A program made the translations under genes and the position numbers. A stretch of 37,844 nt of DNA, from the IMG/VR virus record IMGVR_UViG_3300030329_001001, positions 1 to 37,844 of that record; one strand, 5' to 3'. Source of the stretch: a virus. Positions 1 through 7,193 of the stretch are shown one piece after another; within the stretch, counting starts at the first letter, position 1; each line of letters begins with the position of its first letter. The notes beneath the pieces were generated by a model. That model searched no databases and had not been told where the DNA came from. It worked only from the letters and a program-made list of their open reading frames with translations.

Positions 1-98
1 GCACTATCAGATCACCTACAGCTCCCGCCCGATTCTTTTAGTCGATTATCACCATCTTTTGAGGATAGGTGTAGGATTATCTATCAATCAGCCGATGG
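1..98. repeat. Terminal redundancy, left copy
   Basis: Bases 1-98 are identical to 37746-37843. Because the repeat lies inside an open reading frame that is completed only by joining the ends, it most likely reflects circular assembly overlap rather than the physical terminal repeat of the virion genome. Confidence 0.9.
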
Positions 99-243
99 TA
101 ACGATAGAACTTTTTTAGTCTTAGAGGAACATGAGGTACAGGAGAGAGATTTAGTCGATTTTAAGCATGAACTTAGCAAGGGATTTAGAATAATAGAACT
201 TATAGATATACGGGAGGATAAACAAGGAGGATACGAACAATGA
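1..243 (+). CDS. Early hypothetical protein, C-terminal part (gene split by the map cut)
   Basis: The frame is open from base 1 (Ala-Leu-Ser-Asp-His...) to a TGA at 241-243. It continues the ORF that begins at 37710 at the other end of the window, because the two ends share 98 identical bases. The joined protein would be about 92 residues, rich in Asp, Glu and Arg, with no signal peptide or membrane segment. I do not recognise the family. Its stop overlaps the ATG of the next gene at 240, typical of the translationally coupled early operon. The end of the gene carries the AGGAGGATA ribosome site (about 227-235) used by that next gene. Function unknown. Confidence 0.75.
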   Translation, partial: ALSDHLQLPPDSFSRLSPSFEDRCRIIYQSADGNDRTFLVLEEHEVQERDLVDFKHELSKGFRIIELIDIREDKQGGYEQ

Positions 244-392
244 AACTAGAAGAACAAATAGAACAGCTTAAAGAAATGGTACTTTTGTTAATGGATGCAA
301 TAAAGATGGATTCCCTTGAGTATGAGTCTGAAGTGATGGGGAAAGCGTATGACCTTATAGATAAAATGGAGACCACAACCAATGAAAACTAA
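240..392 (+). CDS. Small early hypothetical protein (50 aa)
   Basis: A 50-codon ORF begins with ATG at 240, overlapping the previous stop, about 6 bases after an AAGGAGGATA ribosome site. It ends at TAA 390-392, overlapping the next gene's ATG at 382. The product begins MKLEEQIEQLKEMVLLLMDA and is a short acidic helical protein with a heptad-like Leu/Ile pattern, so a small coiled coil or dimerising protein is plausible. No family recognised. Position, ribosome site and overlaps on both sides support it as real. Confidence 0.65.
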   Translation: MKLEEQIEQLKEMVLLLMDAIKMDSLEYESEVMGKAYDLIDKMETTTNEN

Positions 393-690
393 AACACACA
401 ATAATCAAGTCTATGTAGATGCGGGGCTCATCTGGATTGGCGATCCGTGCTACATTATGGGCAACGATGCAAGTCATAGAGTTACTCGCTGGTCTGAGTT
501 TTGTGAGCAGCTTGAAAACCACGATAAAATATCTACACCACTTGGGGAAGGTGTTGGGGTATTAGTCGATTCGGGGTATGGTGATGGCTGCTATGAGGTG
601 GAAACCACGACAATAGATGATCCTCACTGGGGCACTAGAGTATCATCGGTAACAATTACTTTTATTCGTAAGGAGGATGACAATGAATGA
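382..690 (+). CDS. Conserved phage hypothetical protein with GDPCY and SGYGDG motifs
   Basis: This 102-residue protein has two landmarks I associate with a widespread uncharacterised phage/bacterial family: IWIGDPCYIM near residues 17-26 and VLVDSGYGDGCYEVE near residues 60-74. Spacing and small size suggest a compact beta-rich domain. No catalytic assignment is possible. It lies in the early operon, overlapping the gene before by 11 bases and the gene after by 8, and is presumably co-translated with them. Recognition is from memory of the motif pattern. Confidence 0.75.
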   Translation: MKTKTHNNQVYVDAGLIWIGDPCYIMGNDASHRVTRWSEFCEQLENHDKISTPLGEGVGVLVDSGYGDGCYEVETTTIDDPHWGTRVSSVTITFIRKEDDNE

Positions 691-880
691 TATAAAAACG
701 AAACAATCAGAATGTATAGATGTGATATGGAAGCAGTTACTACACCTAGAAAGCTGCGATCTTAACACGGTAACAAACCACACCGATGAGGACTGGGCTG
801 TGGCTGTTTTACGATTAGTCGAGCTTGTACAGGAACTTGCTGTTTATGTAGCGGAGGAACACGATGAAACGAGAATGTAA
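683..880 (+). CDS. Small early hypothetical protein (65 aa)
   Basis: I chose the ATG at 683 because a perfect AGGAGG lies at 671-676, six bases upstream. An in-frame ATG at 677 directly abuts the ribosome site and is unlikely. The product (MNDIKTKQSECIDVIW...) is a short acidic, mostly helical protein. The centre reads DEDWAVAVLRLVELVQELAV, an amphipathic helix. No known family. It overlaps the previous gene by 8 bases and the next by 17. Confidence 0.65.
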   Translation: MNDIKTKQSECIDVIWKQLLHLESCDLNTVTNHTDEDWAVAVLRLVELVQELAVYVAEEHDETRM

Positions 881-1115
881 AACCTTACAATGTACTAACG
901 AACCTCATGACTTTGGCTGTTGGGATAATGGGGAGTATTGTAAAGAGTGTGTAAGACGTATTGACGAAACCGCAGATGCACTAAGGGATACGATAAACTT
1001 TAATCGTGTTATGGGTTATAACGATGATGGTACATTGACAAGACACGTGAATGGTGTACCAAACGGTGATCCTAACGCTAAGGGTGATATCGAATATCGA
1101 AGGGGTGGAGTATGA
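864..1115 (+). CDS. Small Cys-rich early protein, possible zinc-binding
   Basis: An 83-residue protein with five cysteines in its first 30 residues (C5, C10, C19, C26, C29). The last two form a CxxC inside EYCKECVRR. This spacing is typical of small zinc ribbons or knuckles, so a metal-binding, nucleic-acid- or protein-interacting factor is plausible, but no family is recognised. The C-terminal half is polar and Gly/Asn/Asp rich. A GCGGAGGAAC ribosome site lies just before the ATG. Its stop overlaps the integrase start (ATGA at 1112-1115), so the two are probably translationally coupled. Confidence 0.65.
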   Translation: MKRECKTLQCTNEPHDFGCWDNGEYCKECVRRIDETADALRDTINFNRVMGYNDDGTLTRHVNGVPNGDPNAKGDIEYRRGGV

Positions 1116-1951
1116 AACAACCTAAAACACTTGGAGAACTCGCTGATTACACATACAAACACTGCTGGGCTGGTACAAGATCTGAAGATAAGACTTGGAT
1201 AAACGCCAGCAAGATTCTCGATTCACTTGGGGTTAGTCGTGATGTCCGTAAGATAAACAAGATGGACATAGATAAGATGGTGCACGACTTCAAGTCCATC
1301 GGGAATGCCCCAAGTACAATCAACAGGAAGCTCGCTGTGCTGTCCAAGATTCTTACGGTAGGTGTGGAGCTTGGGGTACTCGATAGCAAGCCACCTATAA
1401 AGAAGTTGAAAGAATCACAAGGTAAAATCCGATGGTTCACAGAGGATGAGCAACGCAGCATGATCAAAGCGTTAGTCGATTTAGAGTATCCAGATTATGC
1501 AAATGTTGTTAGGGTCTTATTAGATACAGGAATGAGGTGCGGGGAACTCTTTAGTCTAGAGTGGGATGATATCCATGACAACCTGATTGTCCTTAATAAG
1601 ACCAAGAACTTCTCACCGAGAACTATTCCAATGACACCTACGGTTCAAGATATCCTAGAGTGTTACGAGGAGTGGGTAAGGCCTTTTGAGTGGGCTTCCT
1701 ATGATCACTTCAGAAAAGCATGGTTAGTCATGAAGGATTCTTTAGGGTGGTCTGAGGATAAACAAGCTACTCCTCACGCCTGTAGGCATACCTTCATTAC
1801 GAACTTAGTGCAGGAGGGCGTAGATTCTCTTACAGTGCAGCGACTTGCTGGGCATAAGTCTTTAGCCATGACCAATAGATACACTCACCTAGCTACTAAA
1901 GACCTAGAGAGTGTGATCCATAAACTTACTATCCGTAGGGAAGCCACCTGA
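1112..1951 (+). CDS. int: Tyrosine site-specific recombinase (phage integrase)
   Basis: 279 residues. An N-terminal core-binding (SAM-like) domain spans about residues 5-100, followed by a C-terminal catalytic domain. The full catalytic set is visible: R142 in TGMRCGEL, K165 (or K163) in the beta-hairpin NKTKNFSPR, H222 and R225 in TPHACRHTF, H248 in LAGHKS, and nucleophile Y257 in TNRYTHL. Length is at the compact end for phage integrases. It would recombine attP with a host attB. It sits directly upstream of the RNA polymerase, as in several integrase-bearing T7-like phages of marine bacteria and cyanobacteria. No excisionase or repressor was recognised nearby. The start overlaps the preceding stop (ATGA). 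Confidence 0.95.
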   Translation: MKQPKTLGELADYTYKHCWAGTRSEDKTWINASKILDSLGVSRDVRKINKMDIDKMVHDFKSIGNAPSTINRKLAVLSKILTVGVELGVLDSKPPIKKLKESQGKIRWFTEDEQRSMIKALVDLEYPDYANVVRVLLDTGMRCGELFSLEWDDIHDNLIVLNKTKNFSPRTIPMTPTVQDILECYEEWVRPFEWASYDHFRKAWLVMKDSLGWSEDKQATPHACRHTFITNLVQEGVDSLTVQRLAGHKSLAMTNRYTHLATKDLESVIHKLTIRREAT

Positions 1952-2005
1952 AAACTTCAAGAATCATAGTAAGATATCAATAGATATAATTAGGAGTACG
2001 CACGG

Positions 2006-4390
2006 ATGCGACAAAAAGACCTTGATCTAGAGATGGTCGAACTAGGTAAGGAACGGTATTGGTCTAAGGTGAATCGAACGAGGGAAACCGAAGTCGAAAC
2101 ATACTCGCCTGTGGCCAAGAGATTACTTGGGGAGTCTATCGAACATCTTAAAGAGGCCATTGTAGAGTGGATGGTGTATTCAGATACAGGTGCAGGAAGA
2201 AAGCACCGAGTCCTTCCATTCTTTAAGTTATTACCTGTAGACCTTATGGCTGCTTTAACAGCTCGCACAGTTCTTGATGGGATTAGTCAAAGACGAACTC
2301 TTACCTCTATTAGTGTACGATTAGGTCAATACTTAGAGGACGAGTACAGGTTTCGTAAGATCCAAGATGAAGAACCTGATTTATGGCAGACACTATTTTC
2401 AACCGTAAGTAAACAAAGCGGGTATATTTCAAAACGTAGGTATATCCATAAGACTGCTAAAGCTGCTGGGATAATACTACCTAGATGGAGTACCAAAGAC
2501 ACCTGTGCGATGGGTTTAGTCCTTATCGAATTGATGCGGGAAGCGACTGGACTTATTGAGATTGAAACCTTTACGAATATGTTTGGTCGATCTACGACAA
2601 CTGTTCAAGCTACTGATGATCTTCTGAATTGGATAAAAGAAGCTCACGCTATCCATGAGATACTTAGTCCTGTGTTTTTACCTATGGTTGAGAAGCCGAT
2701 GCCTTGGCAGTCTATTTATATTGGCGGTTACTCATCCGATGAGGTTCGTAGGAGACCTTTAGTCAAATCTTATGACGCAGGGTACTTAGAGGATCTGAAT
2801 GAATGCAGTATGCCCAAGGTATTCAAGGCGATAGAACACATACAGAATACTGGGTGGGAAGTACATAACGATGTATATAACACAATGAAGTATTGCTATG
2901 AAAACAATATCATTGTAGGAGATTTACCAAACAACCAAGATCAGGACGTACCTCCCAAGCCAGAGAATTGGGATGATATTGAGTCACAAAAAGAGTGGCG
3001 TAGGGCTGCATCCAACATACACCGTATGAATTACCAAGACCGCAGTAAAAGGTTACAACTTGGTAAGGTGTTATATCTTAGTAACAAGTTTTCTGATACT
3101 GAGTTTTATTTTCCTACTCAGCTTTGCTTTAGGGGAAGATCTTATCCCAAGCCACAATACCTACAACCCCAAGGTGCAGACTGGGCAAAAGCAAACCTTA
3201 GATTTTCTAAAGGTAAACCAATCCATACTCAGGATGAAGCGGATTGGCTGGCTTTTCAATGTGCAAATACTTGGGGACTCGATAAGAAGCCAATATACGA
3301 TAGATTAAACTGGGTGTATAGCAATGAAGACCTATTTAGAGGGATACTTAAAGATCCTCTGGGGTGCAATGAGTGGGCTAAAGCGGATAAACCGTGGCAG
3401 TTCCTTGCTGCTTCCCTAGAGATGGGTCAGTTCTTTGAAGAAGGATTCGGATTTATCTCTAAGATACCTGTCGCTCAAGATGCTAGTAATCAAGGTCTTC
3501 AAATATACTCCATGTTACTTAGAGATCCTGAAGGTGCTCACTACACTAATGTGACTCCCAGTGAGATACCTCAGGATCTCTACCAGATTGTTGCGGATAA
3601 AGTTATACAGAAACTTCTTGAATCTGATAATCCCTACGCTAGTTTATGGGTAGCTTTTGGAGTAACCCGTAAAACCACCAAGAGGCAGACGATGGTTTTA
3701 CCGTATGGAAGCACTAAGCAGTCATGCAAAGATTACACGATTGATTGGTTCAGAGATCAGGTGTTTAGATTTCGCAGAGATAATCCGTTTGGTACAGAAG
3801 TCTTTAAGCCGTGTATATTTCTTAGTGACATCATTTGGGAATCCATCGGGGAGTCGGTTAAGTCTGCTCGTATGGGCATGGATTGGCTCAGGAAGGTTGC
3901 TAGAATATGTATGGACAACGGTGTAAGTCCAATGTGGTCAGTACCTTCCGGTTTCTTAGTCAAACAGTTGTATGAGAAGCAGGCATCGTATGAAGTTAAG
4001 ACCTCCATTGGTGATACTATTCGGAGGCATAGGTTGCAGCGAGGGAGGGGGGAAGCCTCTGCTAGAAAAAATATAAATGGAATCTGTCCAAACTATGTGC
4101 ACAGTCTTGATGCTTGCCTTATGATGATGACCGTGAACTTGGGGTATCTCAATGGTGTTGATCAGTTTTCTATGGTGCATGATTCGTATGCCACCACAGC
4201 AGCTGATGCAGGTGTCCTTAGTACCTGTTTGAGAACCGCAACAGTTCAACTGTTTTCTCAAGATTTATTATCAGATTTTTCTAAACAAATTTCGGCACTA
4301 TTGCCGATAGGTGTTACATTGCCAGACATACCGTATGTAGGCGGTCTGGACATCGAGGACGTACTCGATTCACAATACTATTTTGCGTAA
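2006..4390 (+). CDS. Single-subunit DNA-directed RNA polymerase (T7 gp1-like)
   Basis: 794 residues, somewhat shorter than T7 RNA polymerase (883). Motifs match the T7 family. Motif A has D492 in AQDASNQGLQ (T7 D537). Motif B is RKTTKRQTMVLPYGS with K559 and Y567, the same spacing as T7 K631 and Y639. Motif C has HDSY with D726 (T7 D812), preceded by YVHSLDACL. It should transcribe middle and late genes from phage-specific promoters after the early region is read by host polymerase. A TTAGGAG site near 1990-1996 precedes the ATG by about 9 bases. The 54-base gap after the integrase is one of few non-coding stretches in this half of the map. It is defining for the T7-like group. Confidence 0.98.
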   Translation: MRQKDLDLEMVELGKERYWSKVNRTRETEVETYSPVAKRLLGESIEHLKEAIVEWMVYSDTGAGRKHRVLPFFKLLPVDLMAALTARTVLDGISQRRTLTSISVRLGQYLEDEYRFRKIQDEEPDLWQTLFSTVSKQSGYISKRRYIHKTAKAAGIILPRWSTKDTCAMGLVLIELMREATGLIEIETFTNMFGRSTTTVQATDDLLNWIKEAHAIHEILSPVFLPMVEKPMPWQSIYIGGYSSDEVRRRPLVKSYDAGYLEDLNECSMPKVFKAIEHIQNTGWEVHNDVYNTMKYCYENNIIVGDLPNNQDQDVPPKPENWDDIESQKEWRRAASNIHRMNYQDRSKRLQLGKVLYLSNKFSDTEFYFPTQLCFRGRSYPKPQYLQPQGADWAKANLRFSKGKPIHTQDEADWLAFQCANTWGLDKKPIYDRLNWVYSNEDLFRGILKDPLGCNEWAKADKPWQFLAASLEMGQFFEEGFGFISKIPVAQDASNQGLQIYSMLLRDPEGAHYTNVTPSEIPQDLYQIVADKVIQKLLESDNPYASLWVAFGVTRKTTKRQTMVLPYGSTKQSCKDYTIDWFRDQVFRFRRDNPFGTEVFKPCIFLSDIIWESIGESVKSARMGMDWLRKVARICMDNGVSPMWSVPSGFLVKQLYEKQASYEVKTSIGDTIRRHRLQRGRGEASARKNINGICPNYVHSLDACLMMMTVNLGYLNGVDQFSMVHDSYATTAADAGVLSTCLRTATVQLFSQDLLSDFSKQISALLPIGVTLPDIPYVGGLDIEDVLDSQYYFA

Positions 4391-4401
4391 GGAGAAACAT
4401 T

Positions 4402-5022
4402 ATGCGTAAGAAAAAACTATACCCGAAACTTACAACACCTAAAGGAATCGCTGTGTGGCCTTGGCTGAATGAGCCAGACAGAAAGTTTAATGCTACAGGT
4501 GAATACAAAGTAAACCTACAACTGTCGGAAGATGATGCTAAAGACTTTTTAGGTAGACTTAAAGAAATCCATAAAGAACATTACAAAGAAACCTGTGAGT
4601 CTGAAGGAAAGAGTAAACTAAAAAAAGCAGAACTTCCGATTGTTATGGTCGAAGATGATGAAGGTAATGAAACTGGTGAAGTACAGATTAAGTTCAAACT
4701 AAAAGCACAGTATGAATTTGATGGTAAGACAATTAGCCAGCGACCTGTTCTACTTGATGCTACAAGACGTGCCATGACGGAAACTGTTGGGGCTGGATCT
4801 ACTATTCGTGTTGGTTGTGAGGTGTTCCCATACTATACGGCTGCTATTGGTGTTGGCCTCTCTCTCCGTTGTAAAGTTGTACAAGTATTAGAACTTAAAG
4901 AGTTTACTCCCGGAGCTACAGGGTTTGACTTTGATGAGGAAGAAGGTTTTGAAACTGTAAGTGCAAACCTAGAACCAGAAGCTACAGAGTCTACTGATGT
5001 AGATGATGATGACTTTCTTTGA
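4402..5022 (+). CDS. Single-stranded DNA-binding protein (T7 gp2.5-like)
   Basis: 206 residues. The body reads like the OB-fold gp2.5 family, with KGIAVWPWLNEPD and GEYKVNLQL near the N-terminus and VGVGLSLRCKVVQVLEL near residues 150-170. It ends in a strongly acidic tail (DVDDDDFL) with a penultimate aromatic residue. In T7 that type of tail contacts the DNA polymerase and primase-helicase. The gene follows the RNA polymerase after 11 bases with a TAAGGAGA ribosome site, and its TGA overlaps the next ATG. Role: coating ssDNA and coordinating replication and recombination. Confidence 0.9.
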   Translation: MRKKKLYPKLTTPKGIAVWPWLNEPDRKFNATGEYKVNLQLSEDDAKDFLGRLKEIHKEHYKETCESEGKSKLKKAELPIVMVEDDEGNETGEVQIKFKLKAQYEFDGKTISQRPVLLDATRRAMTETVGAGSTIRVGCEVFPYYTAAIGVGLSLRCKVVQVLELKEFTPGATGFDFDEEEGFETVSANLEPEATESTDVDDDDFL

Positions 5023-5396
5023 TGTCCTCTTTTCTCCTTTCGTTTCCTATTGATCCCGTCCCCGCATCTCGTCCCAGAGTTACTAAGTGGGGAGCTTATT
5101 ACGGGAAACGATATACGCAGTTCCGCAAGGAAGCTGAATCAGTTATACCTCAAGTATTTACTGGTCAGCCCCTTGCTGGAACTTTGGAGGTATCTTTAGT
5201 TTTTTACTGTAAGAAACCGAAGACAACGAAGCGAGACGAACCAAGAGGTGATATTGATAACTATGTAAAAGCAATACTGGATTGCTGCAACGGAAAGGTC
5301 TTCGAGGATGATGACCAAATTAAACGACTTAATGCAACCAAACAATACGAGGATGGAGATGGAGCACGAATCGAACTCTACATTCGTCCAGCATGA
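5022..5396 (+). CDS. RusA-like Holliday junction resolvase
   Basis: 124 residues from ATG 5022, which overlaps the TGA of the ssDNA-binding gene. A TTG just upstream at 5019 is less likely. The RusA signature is clear: GDIDNYVKAILDCCNGKVFEDDDQI region, with candidate metal ligands D77 and D79, K84, and the Asp cluster at 96-98. The N-terminal PIDPVPASRPRVTKWGAYYG is also typical. RusA enzymes are dimers that resolve four-way junctions. Here it occupies the slot where T7 has its gp3 endonuclease, so it probably debranches replicating DNA before packaging and may also help degrade host DNA. The substitution is notable for a T7-like phage. Confidence 0.9.
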   Translation: MSSFLLSFPIDPVPASRPRVTKWGAYYGKRYTQFRKEAESVIPQVFTGQPLAGTLEVSLVFYCKKPKTTKRDEPRGDIDNYVKAILDCCNGKVFEDDDQIKRLNATKQYEDGDGARIELYIRPA

Positions 5397-6969
5397 GCCG
5401 TGTCCGAAGTGTGGTTCAAGAGATAACTTAGCAAGATACTCTGATGGTCATGCTTGGTGCTTTGGGTGTGATCACCGGGAGAGTGGGGGTGTAATAGATG
5501 TTACACGAAGGGTTGTTTCTGAGATACCTAAAGATTTTATAGACAGCGAAACAAGACCTATTAAGTCTAGGGGTTTATCCGATGAGAGCTGCCGGAAGTT
5601 TGGGTATGGCATTGGGGAGTACAAGGGAGATATATGTCATGTTGCTAACTACAGAGATTCAACGGGTAAGATAACCGCACAGAAGTTAAGGTTCAAAGAT
5701 AAGTCTTTCAAGATGATTGGTAAGGCTACGACTCTCTATGGTGAACACCTTTGGAGAGATGGGGGTAAGTTCATTACAGTCACAGAAGGCGAGATAGATG
5801 CTATCAGTGTATCTCAAGCCTTTGGGAACAAGTGGCCTGTTGTGTCTGTACCTAACGGTGCTAAGGGAGCTGCGGTTGCTATCAAGCGTTCGATAGAGTT
5901 CCTTGAGCAATTCGATCATGTTCACTTCTGTTTTGATAATGACCCAGTTGGTATTGAAGCAGCGAACGAGTGCTGCTTGTTGTTATCTCCGGGTAAAGCA
6001 AAGAAGGTGACGGATCTCCCATTCAAGGATGCTAATGAGTGTCTTATGGAGGGCAAGGTCAAAGAACTTGTGAATGCTATTTATGGGGCTAAGACCTATA
6101 GACCCGATGGTGTTGTGTGTGGAGAGGACTTGTGGGATAGATTGCAAGAGGATGAACTCATAGAATCAACCCCGTATCCTTGGGCTGGACTTAACAGCTT
6201 GACTCATGGTGTTCGTCAAGGAGAACTTGTAACTCTATGTGCGGGTACAGGTGTTGGTAAATCTTCGGTATGCAGGGAACTAGCATATTGGTTAATGAAG
6301 CAGGGTCATGTGGTGGGTTATCTTGCTTTAGAGGAGTCTGTAGTAAAGACCGCAAGGGGTCTTATGGGTATTGAGTTAGATAAACCTCCCCACTACTGGG
6401 AGTATGACGATGATACTCTTAGAAAAACATTCAACAAAGTTATGGGTATTAACCGATTGGTTCTATATGACCATTTTGGTTCTATCGAATATGAACATCT
6501 ACTATCTAAAATTAGATATATGGTTCTTCAGATGGGAGCTACTCACATCTTCTTGGATCACCTTAGTATTGTTATCAGTGGACTTTCAGAATCGGGAGTA
6601 TCCAATGAGCGTAGGCTTATTGATAACGCCATGACAAAGATACGATCAATGGTAGAGGAACTTGGGGTGTGTGTATTCTTGGTGAGTCACCTTAGTAGAC
6701 CAGAGGGTAGGGGACATGAGGAAGGTGCGAGTACCTCTTTATCCCAACTCAGGGGTTCTCATGCTATTGGGCAACTATCAGATATTGTTGTGGGTCTAGA
6801 GCGTAATCAACAAGAAGAAGGCAAGAGTGCTCATGTTACAACTATACGAATCTTAAAGAACAGGTTTAGTGGGGAGACTGGGGTAGGGTGTCGGCTTCAA
6901 TATGAGCCAAACACGGGGAGACTACAAGAGTGGAACAGAGGAGAAGAAGATGATGACTTACCGATATAA
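5359..6969 (+). CDS. DNA primase-helicase (T7 gp4-like)
   Basis: About 536 residues from ATG 5359, chosen because GAGG lies at 5349-5352 and because the first zinc Cys then falls at residue 15, as in T7 gp4. In-frame ATGs at 5308 and 5353 would lengthen it. Zinc motif: C15, C18, C34, C37. The Toprim domain has EGEIDA and FDNDPVG. The helicase has Walker A GTGVGKSS (K301), Walker B FLDHLS (D400), and an ILKNRFSGETG arginine-finger region. It unwinds DNA at the fork and primes lagging strands with the phage polymerase. It overlaps the resolvase gene by 38 bases, implying translational coupling. Confidence 0.96.
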   Translation: MEHESNSTFVQHEPCPKCGSRDNLARYSDGHAWCFGCDHRESGGVIDVTRRVVSEIPKDFIDSETRPIKSRGLSDESCRKFGYGIGEYKGDICHVANYRDSTGKITAQKLRFKDKSFKMIGKATTLYGEHLWRDGGKFITVTEGEIDAISVSQAFGNKWPVVSVPNGAKGAAVAIKRSIEFLEQFDHVHFCFDNDPVGIEAANECCLLLSPGKAKKVTDLPFKDANECLMEGKVKELVNAIYGAKTYRPDGVVCGEDLWDRLQEDELIESTPYPWAGLNSLTHGVRQGELVTLCAGTGVGKSSVCRELAYWLMKQGHVVGYLALEESVVKTARGLMGIELDKPPHYWEYDDDTLRKTFNKVMGINRLVLYDHFGSIEYEHLLSKIRYMVLQMGATHIFLDHLSIVISGLSESGVSNERRLIDNAMTKIRSMVEELGVCVFLVSHLSRPEGRGHEEGASTSLSQLRGSHAIGQLSDIVVGLERNQQEEGKSAHVTTIRILKNRFSGETGVGCRLQYEPNTGRLQEWNRGEEDDDLPI

Positions 6970-6986
6970 GACATTAGGAGATTCTC

Positions 6987-7193
6987 ATGGACAGAAAACG
7001 AGGTATAAAAACAAACCACACTTGGAAAGAAGTTGCAGAACGCCTTTCGGAGATAGAGGGTCACAAGGTATCCCACCAAGCCGCTTGTGATTCTGGACAT
7101 AGGTTACTGAAAAGGTTGCGATATAAGTTTTTAGCTGATCCTGTTATTAGAGATTGGCTGCTAGACCAAGGAATAGAGACTGAGGATTTATGA
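6987..7193 (+). CDS. Small HTH protein resembling sigma-70 region 4
   Basis: 68 residues. The segment HTWKEVAERLSEIEGHKVSH followed by a basic LLKRLRYKF resembles the helix-turn-helix of sigma-70 region 4, where a T.EEVAERL helix is followed by a recognition helix and an L.KLR end. It contains no other sigma region. It could bind DNA or host RNA polymerase (inference). ATG 6987 follows TAGGAG at 6975-6980 with ideal spacing, and the stop overlaps the methyltransferase ATG at 7190. An overlapping ORF in another frame (6902-7090) lacks a comparable start and is rejected. Confidence 0.7.
   Translation: MDRKRGIKTNHTWKEVAERLSEIEGHKVSHQAACDSGHRLLKRLRYKFLADPVIRDWLLDQGIETEDL

Noticed and set aside
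1-98. Interpreting the 98-base end redundancy as the virion terminal repeat
   Set aside because: It lies within a coding frame in the middle of the early operon and is completed by joining the ends, so assembly overlap is the simpler explanation.
6902-7090. Alternative ORF across the end of the primase-helicase gene
   Set aside because: Overlaps the helicase C-terminus and the HTH gene in another frame, with no supporting start. The ORF at 6987 has the better ribosome site.
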